Of a stretch of DNA of 57,366 bases, positions 8,511 through 16,762 are shown piece after piece. Positions within the stretch are counted from its first letter, which is position 1. Every line of letters begins with the position of its first letter. The position numbers and the translations under genes are program-made. The notes beneath the pieces were generated by a model. That model did not search any database and was not told the DNA's origin. It was given only the letters and a program-made list of their open reading frames with translations. Location: contig JAJRSD010000043.1 of the NCBI GenBank assembly GCA_024278975.1, forward strand, positions 1 to 57,366. Direction: 5' to 3'. The stretch is from Bacteroidota bacterium. GTDB taxonomy: Bacteria; Bacteroidota; Bacteroidia; Bacteroidales; Prolixibacteraceae.

Positions 8511-11500
8511 TTATTACTAAGTAACTAACTATAATAAACAATACTATATGAGCAACATAAACCTGACCGTTACTGCTGTAAATACGGCGGGTAACATCGG
8601 CTATGTTATGTAATATTTCTGTAATCTTATTCCACCAGGCTTCAACCAGCGGAATTGTTGCAGGCCACATTGCCTTGTACAATCCTTCGAATACATTATA
8701 TGCAACATGGGTTGTTTCCGGTCGCTCGGGACGTTCACCCGAATAAGTAATATCGAACTGTTTTACTTTATGTGCTTTGCGTGTTGAAAGCATCAATAGT
8801 ACCAGTACAATTATAAACGAACCCATTATTGTGATAGCAACCAGCGAGCCTGCCCACTGTCCATATTGCGAGATTGCAGTTTCGCCAACCCATTGCAACT
8901 GCCCTTCGGGAAACCATTTTGCAATCATATTACCAAGCGGTTGTAACACCCACTGCGGTTTCATCGAGTAAACCATAATGCCTGCCAACAATGTATAAAT
9001 TGGTATCAGAAACCAAATTGAAATCTCTTTTACATTTCGATGATTATCTTTTAGCTGACCTAAAAATACAGTATGAATTAACCTCCATAAATACATAAAT
9101 GCAATTCCTCCTGAAAAGAACATTATTGCTCCCTGGAAGTACCATCCTTTTTCGAGAATAGCATTATAGAAAAGCCATTTTCCTGCAAATCCCGATAGCG
9201 GTGGAACACCTGAAAGTGCGATAATACCAATCATTACTGCGATAAAAGCCAGTGGCATTCGTTTAATCAAACCTCCCATCTGATACATGTTGTGAGTACC
9301 AACACGCATTACAACTGCACCAATTGTAAGGAAAAGAACTGCTTTATAAAGGAAGTGGTTAATCACATAAGAGAAACCTCCCAGCCATCCCAAGTGTGTC
9401 ATCATTGCCAATCCTAAAACAATATATCCTAACTGACCAATTGAAGAGTACGCCAATAATCTTTTTGCGTCTTCCTGAAAAACAGCCATCAGGTTTCCGG
9501 CCAAGGCAGTAATTGCACCAAGCCAACCCAAAGCGTAAGCCAATTCAGAATATTGGTTATTTGAAGCTCCCATTCCAATTAAAGTGAGAACAATTCCGAA
9601 TACACCGGCTTTCAGTAATATTGCTGAAACCATTGGCGACACATCGCTTTCGGCCTCGCCATGTGCTCCCGGCAACCAGATATGTAATCCGAGTGCAGCA
9701 GTTTTCGATAAGAAACCAACAATTAACAAACCGTAAGCAAGGTATGGGAGATACGAGATTCCGTTTAATATTTCCATGCTAAACGACGCGTGTCCAACGT
9801 GTGCCATTCCTAAACCTGTTAACAATGCGTAAGCACCACCAATTGAGAAAAGCATATAACTTAATCCGTGTGGCATCGAACGTTTTCCTCTGATAATAAG
9901 GAAATACGAACCTGCTGTCATTACCTCCCAACCAAAAAAGAATTGCAGTGTTGTTTGTGCCTCTATTATTGCTGTTAATCCTGCATACATTAAAAGAGCA
10001 ACAGGATAAAATCCGGGGCGTTTCCCTTTGTATGCATATCCGGCAATTAACGTTAAAATGCCACCCACCATAAAAATAGCTTCGAATATTAAACGCATAT
10101 TATCGAGGTCGGGGTAGATATTATAGAAGTATAATATCATTCCAACTATTGCAAGAGTATTTTTTATGATTACCGGTAAGAAATCGAGAATAAAGATTGC
10201 AGCTACAAAATATAGCGGAATAAAGTTTATTGCAGTGCCAACTTCGGTGTGTGGTGCTACAAAATAGCCAACAACATAAAGTGCAACTGCAAAAATTCCT
10301 ACCGGAATAATTTTATAAATATCGATTTTGAAATCTTTGATATCTTCGTTTTCGCCTTTAATTGCATAACCAAACCAACGAATCATATAAACGGCTTCCA
10401 TCATAGAACCAAATAAAATAGCAACTACCCACGAAATATTTCCGGTATTTACCAAATCCATTACCAGTGTCCATTTTGCGAAGAACGATGGAAATGGAGG
10501 AAATCCAATCAGAGCAAAAATAAATGTTCCCATCAAAAACAGGAAGTATGGCTTTTTACGAATTACAGCCCACCCTTTTATATTTTTTTGCTTAACAATT
10601 CCCGACAACCAGAACAGACCTGCTTTTGCAAGGTAGTGCGAAACTAAAATACCAAATGCAACATAAGTTGTGTTTTCGCCAAGAATATCTTTAAACCCGA
10701 GAATAATCATTAATAACCCAATCTGACCGATTGAAGAGTACCCGAGTAATCGTTTTGAATTCTCTTGTTTTAATGCCAGTAAATTACTTCCCACAAACGA
10801 TATTACACCAATTATTGAGATGTAGTAATTGAGTTGCGAACCTGCAATATCAACAATTTTATATAGTACAAAATATGTGGCTGTTGCCGATGCAGCAGAA
10901 AGAATCGCTCCAATTCCAGGATGCGAAGCTTCGTACACATCGAGTCCCCAGCCATTTGCAGGAAACGATTTCAGCTCTAATACAATGGCGATTATTATTA
11001 AGAATGCCGATACAAATGCTCCTTGTTTCAGAATTGGATTTGCTGTAATAATAGAGTCGATATTTAAAGAACCGGTAAACCGATAGATAAATATGATACC
11101 TATTAAAAGAATTCCGGAGATAATTCCTGTGGCGAGCATATATTTAAAACCTGCCGAAATGGCGTTCGTTCCTTTCTGAAGAATAATAAGTCCGGCGAGT
11201 GCAATACTTCCAACTTCAAGAAAAACAAAAATATTGAAAAGGTCGCGCGAGAGAACTATCACGTTCAAACTCATAAAAAGAATAAGGAAAACAACCTGAC
11301 TTCCGGTACCATTCTTTTTAAGCGACGACATCATGTAGATTGCCCCCAGCACACCCACAATATTTATTAACGCAGTAATAACTGACTCGTTTAAACCCAT
11401 CAGCAAATTAATTGAAAACGGTGGTTTAAAACCGGCAGTGTAAACTTGCATTGCCTCTACCAAACCGCTGCCGAGCCCAAAAACCCACTGCAACGAAACA

Positions 11501-11631
11501 AAGGTATTAAATAATAGTGCTGCTAATAATATGAGATAAGACGAGCGTTGTGCCTTGTTTCCCAGCAATCCCATAAAGAATGCTATTCCGAGCGAAACAG
11601 CTACAATATATATCGGAGAAATTAAATTCAT
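8500..11631 (-). CDS. Fused twin MrpD/NuoL-type antiporter subunit (MbxH-H' fusion)
   Basis: A 1043-residue membrane protein holding two complete proton-antiporter domains in one chain. Domain 1 (about 1-480) shows the TM5 glutamate in FNIFVFLEVGSIALAGLI, the TM7 lysine in ELKSFPANGWGLDVYEA and KRLLGYSSIGQIG. Domain 2 (about 530-870) shows FFFGWEVMTAGSYFLI, SKTAALGLHIWLPGAHGEAE and KRLLAYSSIGQLGYIVLG. The last 170 residues resemble the extended, helical C-terminal part seen on MbxH'/NuoL-type subunits, with a final hydrophobic helix. MrpD proteins are usually about 490-500 residues. In archaeal MBX the two antiporter subunits H and H' are separate neighbours, so this is a gene fusion at the same place in the order. 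No internal stop or restart is seen. Confidence 0.92.
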   Translation of the reverse strand: MNLISPIYIVAVSLGIAFFMGLLGNKAQRSSYLILLAALLFNTFVSLQWVFGLGSGLVEAMQVYTAGFKPPFSINLLMGLNESVITALINIVGVLGAIYMMSSLKKNGTGSQVVFLILFMSLNVIVLSRDLFNIFVFLEVGSIALAGLIILQKGTNAISAGFKYMLATGIISGILLIGIIFIYRFTGSLNIDSIITANPILKQGAFVSAFLIIIAIVLELKSFPANGWGLDVYEASHPGIGAILSAASATATYFVLYKIVDIAGSQLNYYISIIGVISFVGSNLLALKQENSKRLLGYSSIGQIGLLMIILGFKDILGENTTYVAFGILVSHYLAKAGLFWLSGIVKQKNIKGWAVIRKKPYFLFLMGTFIFALIGFPPFPSFFAKWTLVMDLVNTGNISWVVAILFGSMMEAVYMIRWFGYAIKGENEDIKDFKIDIYKIIPVGIFAVALYVVGYFVAPHTEVGTAINFIPLYFVAAIFILDFLPVIIKNTLAIVGMILYFYNIYPDLDNMRLIFEAIFMVGGILTLIAGYAYKGKRPGFYPVALLMYAGLTAIIEAQTTLQFFFGWEVMTAGSYFLIIRGKRSMPHGLSYMLFSIGGAYALLTGLGMAHVGHASFSMEILNGISYLPYLAYGLLIVGFLSKTAALGLHIWLPGAHGEAESDVSPMVSAILLKAGVFGIVLTLIGMGASNNQYSELAYALGWLGAITALAGNLMAVFQEDAKRLLAYSSIGQLGYIVLGLAMMTHLGWLGGFSYVINHFLYKAVLFLTIGAVVMRVGTHNMYQMGGLIKRMPLAFIAVMIGIIALSGVPPLSGFAGKWLFYNAILEKGWYFQGAIMFFSGGIAFMYLWRLIHTVFLGQLKDNHRNVKEISIWFLIPIYTLLAGIMVYSMKPQWVLQPLGNMIAKWFPEGQLQWVGETAISQYGQWAGSLVAITIMGSFIIVLVLLMLSTRKAHKVKQFDITYSGERPERPETTHVAYNVFEGLYKAMWPATIPLVEAWWNKITEILHNIADVTRRIYSSNGQVYVAHIVLFIIVSYLVIIGG

Positions 11632-11650
11632 TGTTTAAGTACTTAAATAA

Positions 11651-12007
11651 TTACCATTTCATATCTTTAAAATCACTAATGTCGAGCGATTTTTTTGCCT
11701 GATACATTTTAAGGGCGTAAGCCAGCATTAAAGCAGTAACACCCAAACCAATTACAATGGCTGTTAAAACCAAAGCCTGCGGAACCGGGTCAACAATTTT
11801 ACTTGCAACATCGGTTGTTCCAACAACACTATCGAGTATTGGTGCTGTACCTCCTTTAATGTATCCCACGGTTACAATTAAAACGTGCAACCCAGTATCG
11901 AACAGCGAAAAACCAACAATTATTTTAATAATATTTCTTTTCGAAAGTATTCCGTATAAACCAATCAGGATTAGCGAAAAACCTGTTATTAATGCGATAA
12001 TTTCCAT
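11651..12007 (-). CDS. mrpC: MrpC/MbxG-type antiporter subunit
   Basis: A 118-residue, three-helix membrane protein of the NuoK/MrpC family. The C-terminal half DPVPQALVLTAIVIGLGVTA is the hallmark DP-PQALvLTAIVIg motif, and the N-terminal helix LILIGLYGILSKRNIIKIIVG fits the family start. It is the small ion-path subunit that packs against the D-type antiporter. It lies 19 bases before the fused antiporter gene and 18 bases after the MrpB-type gene. The charged tail (KSLDISDFKDMKW) is short. Length is normal for the family. Confidence 0.92.
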   Translation of the reverse strand: MEIIALITGFSLILIGLYGILSKRNIIKIIVGFSLFDTGLHVLIVTVGYIKGGTAPILDSVVGTTDVASKIVDPVPQALVLTAIVIGLGVTALMLAYALKMYQAKKSLDISDFKDMKW

Positions 12008-12025
12008 TGATTACATTTTAAAAAT

Positions 12026-12727
12026 TTACATTTCCTCTTTTTGAATACCCTGAAAATTTGAGAGGATATTTGAAAGTTCGGAACCAACTTTTAGTCCCAC
12101 AAATGAGTAGATTAACGGAATTGCACCGGCACTAAATATTTTACCAAAAGTTCCGAGAGGCAACACTTTATTGTCGAGAAATCCTCCGGCCAGTAAAATA
12201 CCAAACACGCCAACCAGCACAAATGATATTCCCGAAACCGATTCGACAATAGATATAATACGATGATTAATTTTGAAATCGGGGTTTGCCATCAACAACA
12301 AAACAAATGCTGTTGCAATAATTGCACCCCCCTGAAAACCACCACCCGGAGTTAAATGCCCGTTAATAAAAACATAAACACCGAGCACCATAACTATTGG
12401 AACCAATAATTTTGAAGCAGTAAGAATTATCTCACTTGTTTCGCGTTTTAGTTCAATATCTTTTTGCAGTTTTTCTCTTTTCAGAAAAAAGCTGACAATG
12501 GATGCTACCAAAAACAGAATTGTTACTTCGCCGAGTGTATCGAATCCCCTGTAAGTAACTACAATTGATGTTACAAGGTTTGGTGCGCCAACTTCGGCAG
12601 CACCTTTATCGGCATAATGTGTTGCCAGCGGAGTGAGTGTTGTACTATCTCCGAAATTCCAGAACAGGGTAACAAAAATTGCTGCCAGTCCGGCTACTAT
12701 TGCGATTATAAAAAAGTTTCTAATCAT
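12026..12727 (-). CDS. MrpB-type subunit (MbxF-like, MnhB domain)
   Basis: A 233-residue membrane protein. The C-terminal 150 residues are an MnhB domain: LVPIVMVLGVYVFINGHLTP is followed by GGGFQGGAIIATAFVL, the conserved H-TPGGGFQGG motif. The N-terminal 80 residues add helices with ADKGAAEVGAPNLVTSIVVT, a region typical of the second half of the MrpA tail or of MbhE. So the gene looks like the joined E+F form I recall for MBX, in contrast to the separate E and F genes of the archaeal MBH hydrogenase. It overlaps the upstream DUF4040 gene by 4 bases, which suggests coupled translation. Confidence 0.9.
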   Translation of the reverse strand: MIRNFFIIAIVAGLAAIFVTLFWNFGDSTTLTPLATHYADKGAAEVGAPNLVTSIVVTYRGFDTLGEVTILFLVASIVSFFLKREKLQKDIELKRETSEIILTASKLLVPIVMVLGVYVFINGHLTPGGGFQGGAIIATAFVLLLMANPDFKINHRIISIVESVSGISFVLVGVFGILLAGGFLDNKVLPLGTFGKIFSAGAIPLIYSFVGLKVGSELSNILSNFQGIQKEEM

Positions 12728-12963
12728 TTTGCTTTCCTTATTTTATTCAACACATAAAAAAAGATGATGGTAGATAGACCGCTGCCAATTGCTGCTTCTG
12801 TCATTGCCACATCGGGCGCTGCCATTAGCAAATACATTACCGATGCCATTAAACTAACTACTCCGGTTGCAATAACCGCAACTGCCAGTTTTTTATGAAT
12901 AATTGCTGTTACGGCCATAACAACCATTATCAGGCTTAATACTATAATTATTATCAGGTTCAT
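12724..12963 (-). CDS. DUF4040/MbhD-type small membrane subunit
   Basis: A 79-residue protein with two to three membrane helices. The motif MAAPDVAMTEAAIGSGLST matches the DUF4040 family (aPDvalTEa-vG-gl), found as the MbhD/MbxD subunit and in the C-terminal part of MrpA. The acidic residue in APDVAMTEA lies in the ion-path region of the family. It begins one base after the MrpG stop and overlaps the MrpB-type start by 4 bases. Short, but clearly a real gene because of the strong motif and tight operon packing. Confidence 0.9.
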   Translation of the reverse strand: MNLIIIIVLSLIMVVMAVTAIIHKKLAVAVIATGVVSLMASVMYLLMAAPDVAMTEAAIGSGLSTIIFFYVLNKIRKAK

Positions 12964-12964
12964 A

Positions 12965-13324
12965 TTATTCTGATATTTTAGTTTTGTTATTTAGTTTTTC
13001 GTTTTCAAAATCTTCCAACTCATCAACAACTGTAACATCGGCTTTTTTAACACCAATATAATGTGCTGCGCGCGCCAACATATGCGACGAAACAGGGTTG
13101 GTAATTAAAATGAATACGATAAGTAGAAATATTTTGCCCGCAATATCGAAATAGATAATTCCGATTCCGAGCAACGACAAAAGAGTACCTAAAGTTGACG
13201 CTTTTGTTCCGGTCTGGATGCGTGTAAAAACGTCGGGCATTCTAATTAATCCGATGCTGCCAAGCAAAAGAAAAACGGACCCGAGTAGTGTAATTAATGC
13301 ACCTATTATTTTAATGATTTCCAT
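12965..13324 (-). CDS. mrpG: MrpG/MbxC-type antiporter subunit
   Basis: A 119-residue protein with three helices, of the MnhG/PhaG family. The diagnostic stretch GSIGLIRMPDVFTRIQTGTK (family: G-lGllRlpD-ytRlHa-tKa-TlG) is followed by STLGTLLSLLGI and NPVSSHMLARAAHYIG. Histidine in RlHA is replaced by Gln here (RIQTGTK). The C-terminal 25 residues are charged and cytoplasmic. It lies between the MrpF and DUF4040 genes with gaps of one or two bases. Confidence 0.92.
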   Translation of the reverse strand: MEIIKIIGALITLLGSVFLLLGSIGLIRMPDVFTRIQTGTKASTLGTLLSLLGIGIIYFDIAGKIFLLIVFILITNPVSSHMLARAAHYIGVKKADVTVVDELEDFENEKLNNKTKISE

Positions 13325-13326
13325 AT

Positions 13327-13587
13327 TTATAAACTTTTTTCGAGGTAACGGGCAATTATTATTACACCCAGAAAACTGAGTAATCCATAAATTATGGCAA
13401 CATCAATATAAATTGTTCTGCCAGCAAAATGGGAAATTAGTGCAATCAACGATATTGAAGCAACGGTCATTACATCGAATGCAACAACCCTGTCGACCAG
13501 CGAGCCGGCTTTAAAAAACCGAAATGTTGACAAAACAATACTGAGCAGCATTATTCCGCCTGCTATTTGTAAGATTATATTAGCCAT
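13327..13587 (-). CDS. mrpF: MrpF/MbxB-type antiporter subunit
   Basis: An 86-residue, three-helix protein of the MnhF/PhaF family. It contains FKAGSLVDRVVAFDVMTVAS, which fits the family core (r-GPs-~DRvvA-D-~~~), and a second helix YIDVAIIYGLLSFLGVIIIARYLE. MrpF in Mrp antiporters and its MBH counterpart form part of the Na+ path next to MrpE and MrpG. It overlaps the MrpE stop by 8 bases. Normal length. Confidence 0.92.
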   Translation of the reverse strand: MANIILQIAGGIMLLSIVLSTFRFFKAGSLVDRVVAFDVMTVASISLIALISHFAGRTIYIDVAIIYGLLSFLGVIIIARYLEKSL

Positions 13588-14074
13588 AAATTACCTCCAG
13601 ATATTTTTCAAATTTACTTACTATCGCATTTGTATGCTCTTCCATATTTTCTCCTTTTACATCAATCCAATGGATAAAAATTGTGTCGTCTTTTAACTCA
13701 ACGGTTAATGTTCCTGGAGTTAAAGTAATGGAGTTGGTAAGAATCATCCGCCCAAGTTTCGATTTTAACTTTGTTTTCACCTCTACAAATCCGGGATTAA
13801 TCGGAAGTTTAGGCGAAACCACACGGCGTGCCACATCGAAATTAGATTTTACCAGCTCGCCAATAAAAACAAAAATGTACAAAAACCAGTACCCGATTGC
13901 TTTTGGATTGAGTTTCAAATCATCGAAAATGCCACATGTGTAGCAAAATATCAGACCAACTAAAACAGAGACAACCGCCCCCGAAATAAGCACTTCAGTA
14001 GAGAGTTTCATGTTGAGTAAAACCCAGATTACAAAAAGTGTTATTATTGAAATTATTAATGATTTTATCTTCAT
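13580..14074 (-). CDS. mrpE: MrpE/MbxA-type antiporter subunit, first gene of the operon
   Basis: MnhE/PhaE family. Starting at the ATG at 14074 (MKIKSLIISIITLF) gives 164 residues; the frame continues to a TTG at 14098, which I consider less likely. Family motifs are LLNMKLSTEVLISG near the N-terminus, the helix with FLYIFVFIGELVKSNFDVAR, the segment ILTNSITLTPGTLTVELKDD (family: l-aNlITLTPGTlsvd) and IHWIDVKGENMEE. It starts the operon that runs to 2176. The 5' leader upstream carries a terminator-like hairpin (14216-14242). Confidence 0.9.
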   Translation of the reverse strand: MKIKSLIISIITLFVIWVLLNMKLSTEVLISGAVVSVLVGLIFCYTCGIFDDLKLNPKAIGYWFLYIFVFIGELVKSNFDVARRVVSPKLPINPGFVEVKTKLKSKLGRMILTNSITLTPGTLTVELKDDTIFIHWIDVKGENMEEHTNAIVSKFEKYLEVIYG

Positions 14075-14203
14075 CTCATTATAATTATAAATTTTCAATG
14101 GTATCTTCCATAAATTATTTAGAGATAACCAGCATACAATTACATAAAGTACTAATTATCTCTTTAAAACTTGACTCGCAAAATGTAAGTTCTTATAAAT
14201 CAG

Positions 14204-14242
14204 GATAAAAAAAAGAGACTGTTTATCAATTATAAACAATCT
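14204..14242 (-). terminator. Terminator-like hairpin in the leader of the MBS-like operon
   Basis: On the minus strand AGATTGTTTAT pairs with ATAAACAGTCT (11 bp, one T-G pair, 5-base loop; 14216-14242) and is followed by CTTTTTTTTAT. Reading toward the operon it would stop transcription 140 bases before mrpE. No minus-strand gene ends just upstream, so it is either an attenuator or the 3' end of a small RNA. Confidence 0.6.
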
Positions 14243-14323
14243 ATTTACAGAGCATTTTACGAATATAAATTTGCCACAAAACTACATCTGTAAATTGCTT
14301 TTTATGTATCTTAAACAATAAAC

Positions 14324-14331
14324 CAAACTTA
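14324..14331 (-). promoter_or_regulatory. Candidate -7 box for the MBS-like operon
   Basis: TAAGTTTG on the minus strand fits TAnnTTTG. A second fit, TAGTTTTG, lies at 14277-14284. Both are upstream of the terminator-like hairpin, giving a leader of roughly 170-240 bases. No good -33 TTTG is seen, so the promoter may need an activator. Confidence 0.4.
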
Positions 14332-14383
14332 CTTTTTGATATAAATAAAACCATATATTTAGATGTGCCGAATTGATTATTGA

Positions 14384-14391
14384 TATATTTG
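14384..14391 (+). promoter_or_regulatory. Candidate -7 box for the FNR-like gene
   Basis: TATATTTG fits the Bacteroidota TAnnTTTG box, 60 bases before the start codon at 14452. It lies back-to-back with the minus-strand promoter candidates of the MBS-like operon, so a regulator bound between them could control both directions. Confidence 0.5.
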
Positions 14392-14451
14392 CACTGATTT
14401 TCAATTTTGCAATGAATATCCAAGAGGGGAAAACAATATTTTTAAGGTTTT

Positions 14452-15150
14452 ATGGAGTCAGGAGAAACAACAAATTCATGTCTTTTTTGTATAAATAAAT
14501 CGTCGTGTTTTAAAGAACTTGATGAAGAAGAACTTGCACATAGCAATAAACACCGCGTTCAACTCGATTTTAAACTGGGAGAAACTATTTTCAAACAAGG
14601 CTCGTTTGCAAACCATATTTATTTTGTAAAAGCGGGGCTTGTAAAAGTTTATATGGAAATACCTCATTCCGATAAAAACCTTGTAATTAACATTTTACCC
14701 ACCGGTAATTTAATCGGGCTTCCCTCATTGTACGGAAACAAAGTTCATACATACACTGCAACGGCCATTGAAAACACTACTGTTTGTATTATCGAAAACG
14801 GTACAATAAAAGAGTTAATTGAGAATAACGGAAAATTTGCTGCCGAGATTATTAAAACAATGAATCATTGCTCTAATTCAACTTTTACACGATTTGCAAG
14901 TTTAACGCACAAACAACTGAATGGCAGACTTGCAGATGCACTTATTTATCTCTCGGAAAAGATTTACAAAAACTCCACTTTTAAACTTTCGCTTTCGCGT
15001 GCCGATTTGGGCGAACTTACCGGAATGTCGACAATGAGCGTTGTTAAGGTGATTAAAGATTTTAAAGACAACAAAATTATTAATAATAAAGGTGGTACTA
15101 TCGAAATTATTAATATGCCACTTTTAAAACGTATCAGCGAAATCGGGTAA
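14452..15150 (+). CDS. FNR-type oxygen-sensing transcription regulator
   Basis: A 232-residue Crp/Fnr protein: cyclic-nucleotide-binding fold at about 30-140, dimer helix, then a winged HTH (SRADLGELTGMSTMSVVKVI). Cysteines C10, C13, C19 and C112 have the same spacing as the four [4Fe-4S] ligands of E. coli FNR (C20, C23, C29, C122), each shifted by exactly ten. That argues for a true oxygen- or NO-labile cluster. The recognition helix reads STMSVVKVIKDF where FNR has TVETISRLLGRF, so the Glu and Ser that read TTGAT are not kept and Arg is Lys; its DNA site probably differs. It is divergent from the MBS-like operon, the obvious candidate target. Confidence 0.88.
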   Translation: MESGETTNSCLFCINKSSCFKELDEEELAHSNKHRVQLDFKLGETIFKQGSFANHIYFVKAGLVKVYMEIPHSDKNLVINILPTGNLIGLPSLYGNKVHTYTATAIENTTVCIIENGTIKELIENNGKFAAEIIKTMNHCSNSTFTRFASLTHKQLNGRLADALIYLSEKIYKNSTFKLSLSRADLGELTGMSTMSVVKVIKDFKDNKIINNKGGTIEIINMPLLKRISEIG

Positions 15151-15312
15151 TTTACTTTAAGAAAAATAAGTTTATAAAAACAGGGCAGAAACCTCAAAAA
15201 TTTAAAAGCCATAGAATTAAATAAAAAGTAATTATGCTATAATATATTCCCAAATATATCTTTTTTAATACTTTTACATTCGTCTTTTTTAAAAATTTAA
15301 ACCTACTATATA

Positions 15313-16740
15313 ATGAAAAATCAAAACAGAAGAAGTTTCTTAAAACTTTCGGCATTAAGCGCAGGATTTCTTGGGCTTTCAACAACCTCATCGTATTCGT
15401 ATAATCAGTTACAAGATAAAATAGAAGAGCTTGCTGTTTCGAAAAAACAGACAGGTAAATCGGTAATGGATTTAGCCGTCGCTCCAATCGAACAAGTCAG
15501 AGTTGGAATTATTGGAGTTGGAAACAGGGGATATTCTCATGTACGAACCATAAATTCGTTATCGCCAAAAGCAAAAATTGTTGCCATTTGCGATGCCCGC
15601 AAAAGTCGTATAACCAGAGCTTTAGAGCTGCTTACCGAGTTAAACGGTAAAAAAGAGAAAATTGCAACTTATTCGGGTAACGAAGAAGTTTGGAAAGACA
15701 TGGTTAAAAGAGACGACATCGATTTGGTTGTGGTTATAACACCTGCGCCTGTCCATGCACGTATGGCAATTTATGCAATGCAGCAGGGAAAACATGTTGT
15801 TTCCGAAGTCCCAATCACACTCACTATCGACGAGAGTTGGGAACTTGTAAACACTGCCGAAGAGACTCAACGCCACTGTATGATGCTCGAAAATGTTAGT
15901 TACGGAGAGGAGGAACTTTGGATTTTAAATATGGTTCGGAATAATGTTTTTGGCACATTAACTCATGGAGAAGCCGGATATTTACACCATCTACTTGAGA
16001 AATTATTCAGCAACAGTCCCGATCCAAAAGATAGCGCATATTATAAACAGTGGCGTCTGCGTTTACACGCCGAAATGTCGGGTAATCTTTACCCAACACA
16101 TGGACTCGGCCCGGTTGCCAATTACATGAAAGTTGGGCGGGGCGATAAATTCGATTATCTTGTATCGATGGATTCGAACAATGCAAGTTTGAGTGAATAT
16201 AGTAAAACAGTATCTTCTGATAATGAGTTTTACAACAGAACTAATTTTGCACATGGCGACATGAGCAGTGCACTTATAAAAACAGCAAAAAACAGGACAA
16301 TTTTGTTACAGCATGATGTTGTATCGCCACGACCATACAGCAGAAAAAATGTACTCGCCGGAACGCAGGCTTATCACGAAGGATACCCAAGTCGCCTGGC
16401 GCTATACGAAGATGACCATGGACATAATTGGCTTAATGATGATAAGTATAACGAATTACGTAAAAAATACCAACATCCGATTTGGACAAAAATGAAAAAA
16501 GAGGCTGAAGAGAATGGAGGACACGGAGGAATGGATTATCTCGAATTTTATCGTCTGTTTACGAATCTTAATAAAGGCGTATCGTTGGATATGGATATTT
16601 ATGATGGTATAAACTGGTCGGTAATTGTACCACTTACAAAACTATCGAACGAACTTGGTAGTGTGCCGGTAAAATTCCCCGACTTTACTCGTGGCGACTG
16701 GAAGAAAGAGCGGGAACTGGGTTATTTTAAACATATTTAA
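15313..16740 (+). CDS. Exported Gfo/Idh/MocA-family protein, GH109-like
   Basis: A 475-residue protein with a Tat signal (NRRSFLKLSALSAGFLGL), a Rossmann domain (GIIGVGNRGYSH near residue 70) and a C-terminal oxidoreductase domain. Segments MLENVSYGEEELWILNMV, GEAGYLHHL and LYPTHGLGPVANYM match the NAD-dependent glycoside hydrolase family 109, known for alpha-N-acetylgalactosaminidase activity. The bound NAD would be loaded before Tat export to the periplasm. The next gene is a lipoprotein esterase 22 bases downstream. Family assignment good; substrate not certain, since many Bacteroidota GH109-like proteins are uncharacterised. Confidence 0.82.
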   Translation: MKNQNRRSFLKLSALSAGFLGLSTTSSYSYNQLQDKIEELAVSKKQTGKSVMDLAVAPIEQVRVGIIGVGNRGYSHVRTINSLSPKAKIVAICDARKSRITRALELLTELNGKKEKIATYSGNEEVWKDMVKRDDIDLVVVITPAPVHARMAIYAMQQGKHVVSEVPITLTIDESWELVNTAEETQRHCMMLENVSYGEEELWILNMVRNNVFGTLTHGEAGYLHHLLEKLFSNSPDPKDSAYYKQWRLRLHAEMSGNLYPTHGLGPVANYMKVGRGDKFDYLVSMDSNNASLSEYSKTVSSDNEFYNRTNFAHGDMSSALIKTAKNRTILLQHDVVSPRPYSRKNVLAGTQAYHEGYPSRLALYEDDHGHNWLNDDKYNELRKKYQHPIWTKMKKEAEENGGHGGMDYLEFYRLFTNLNKGVSLDMDIYDGINWSVIVPLTKLSNELGSVPVKFPDFTRGDWKKERELGYFKHI

Positions 16741-16762
16741 AAGAATAAAATCAAATACAATT

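Noticed and set aside
2176-14098. Ordinary respiratory complex I (nuo operon)
   Set aside because: No nuoE, nuoF, nuoG, nuoA or nuoJ genes; Mrp-type E, F, G and B subunits are present instead, and the subunit order is that of MBX.
14241-14423. 60-codon minus-strand frame upstream of the MBS-like operon
   Set aside because: Starts with TTG, has no recognisable family, and its stop lies in the terminator-like hairpin; more likely leader or small RNA.
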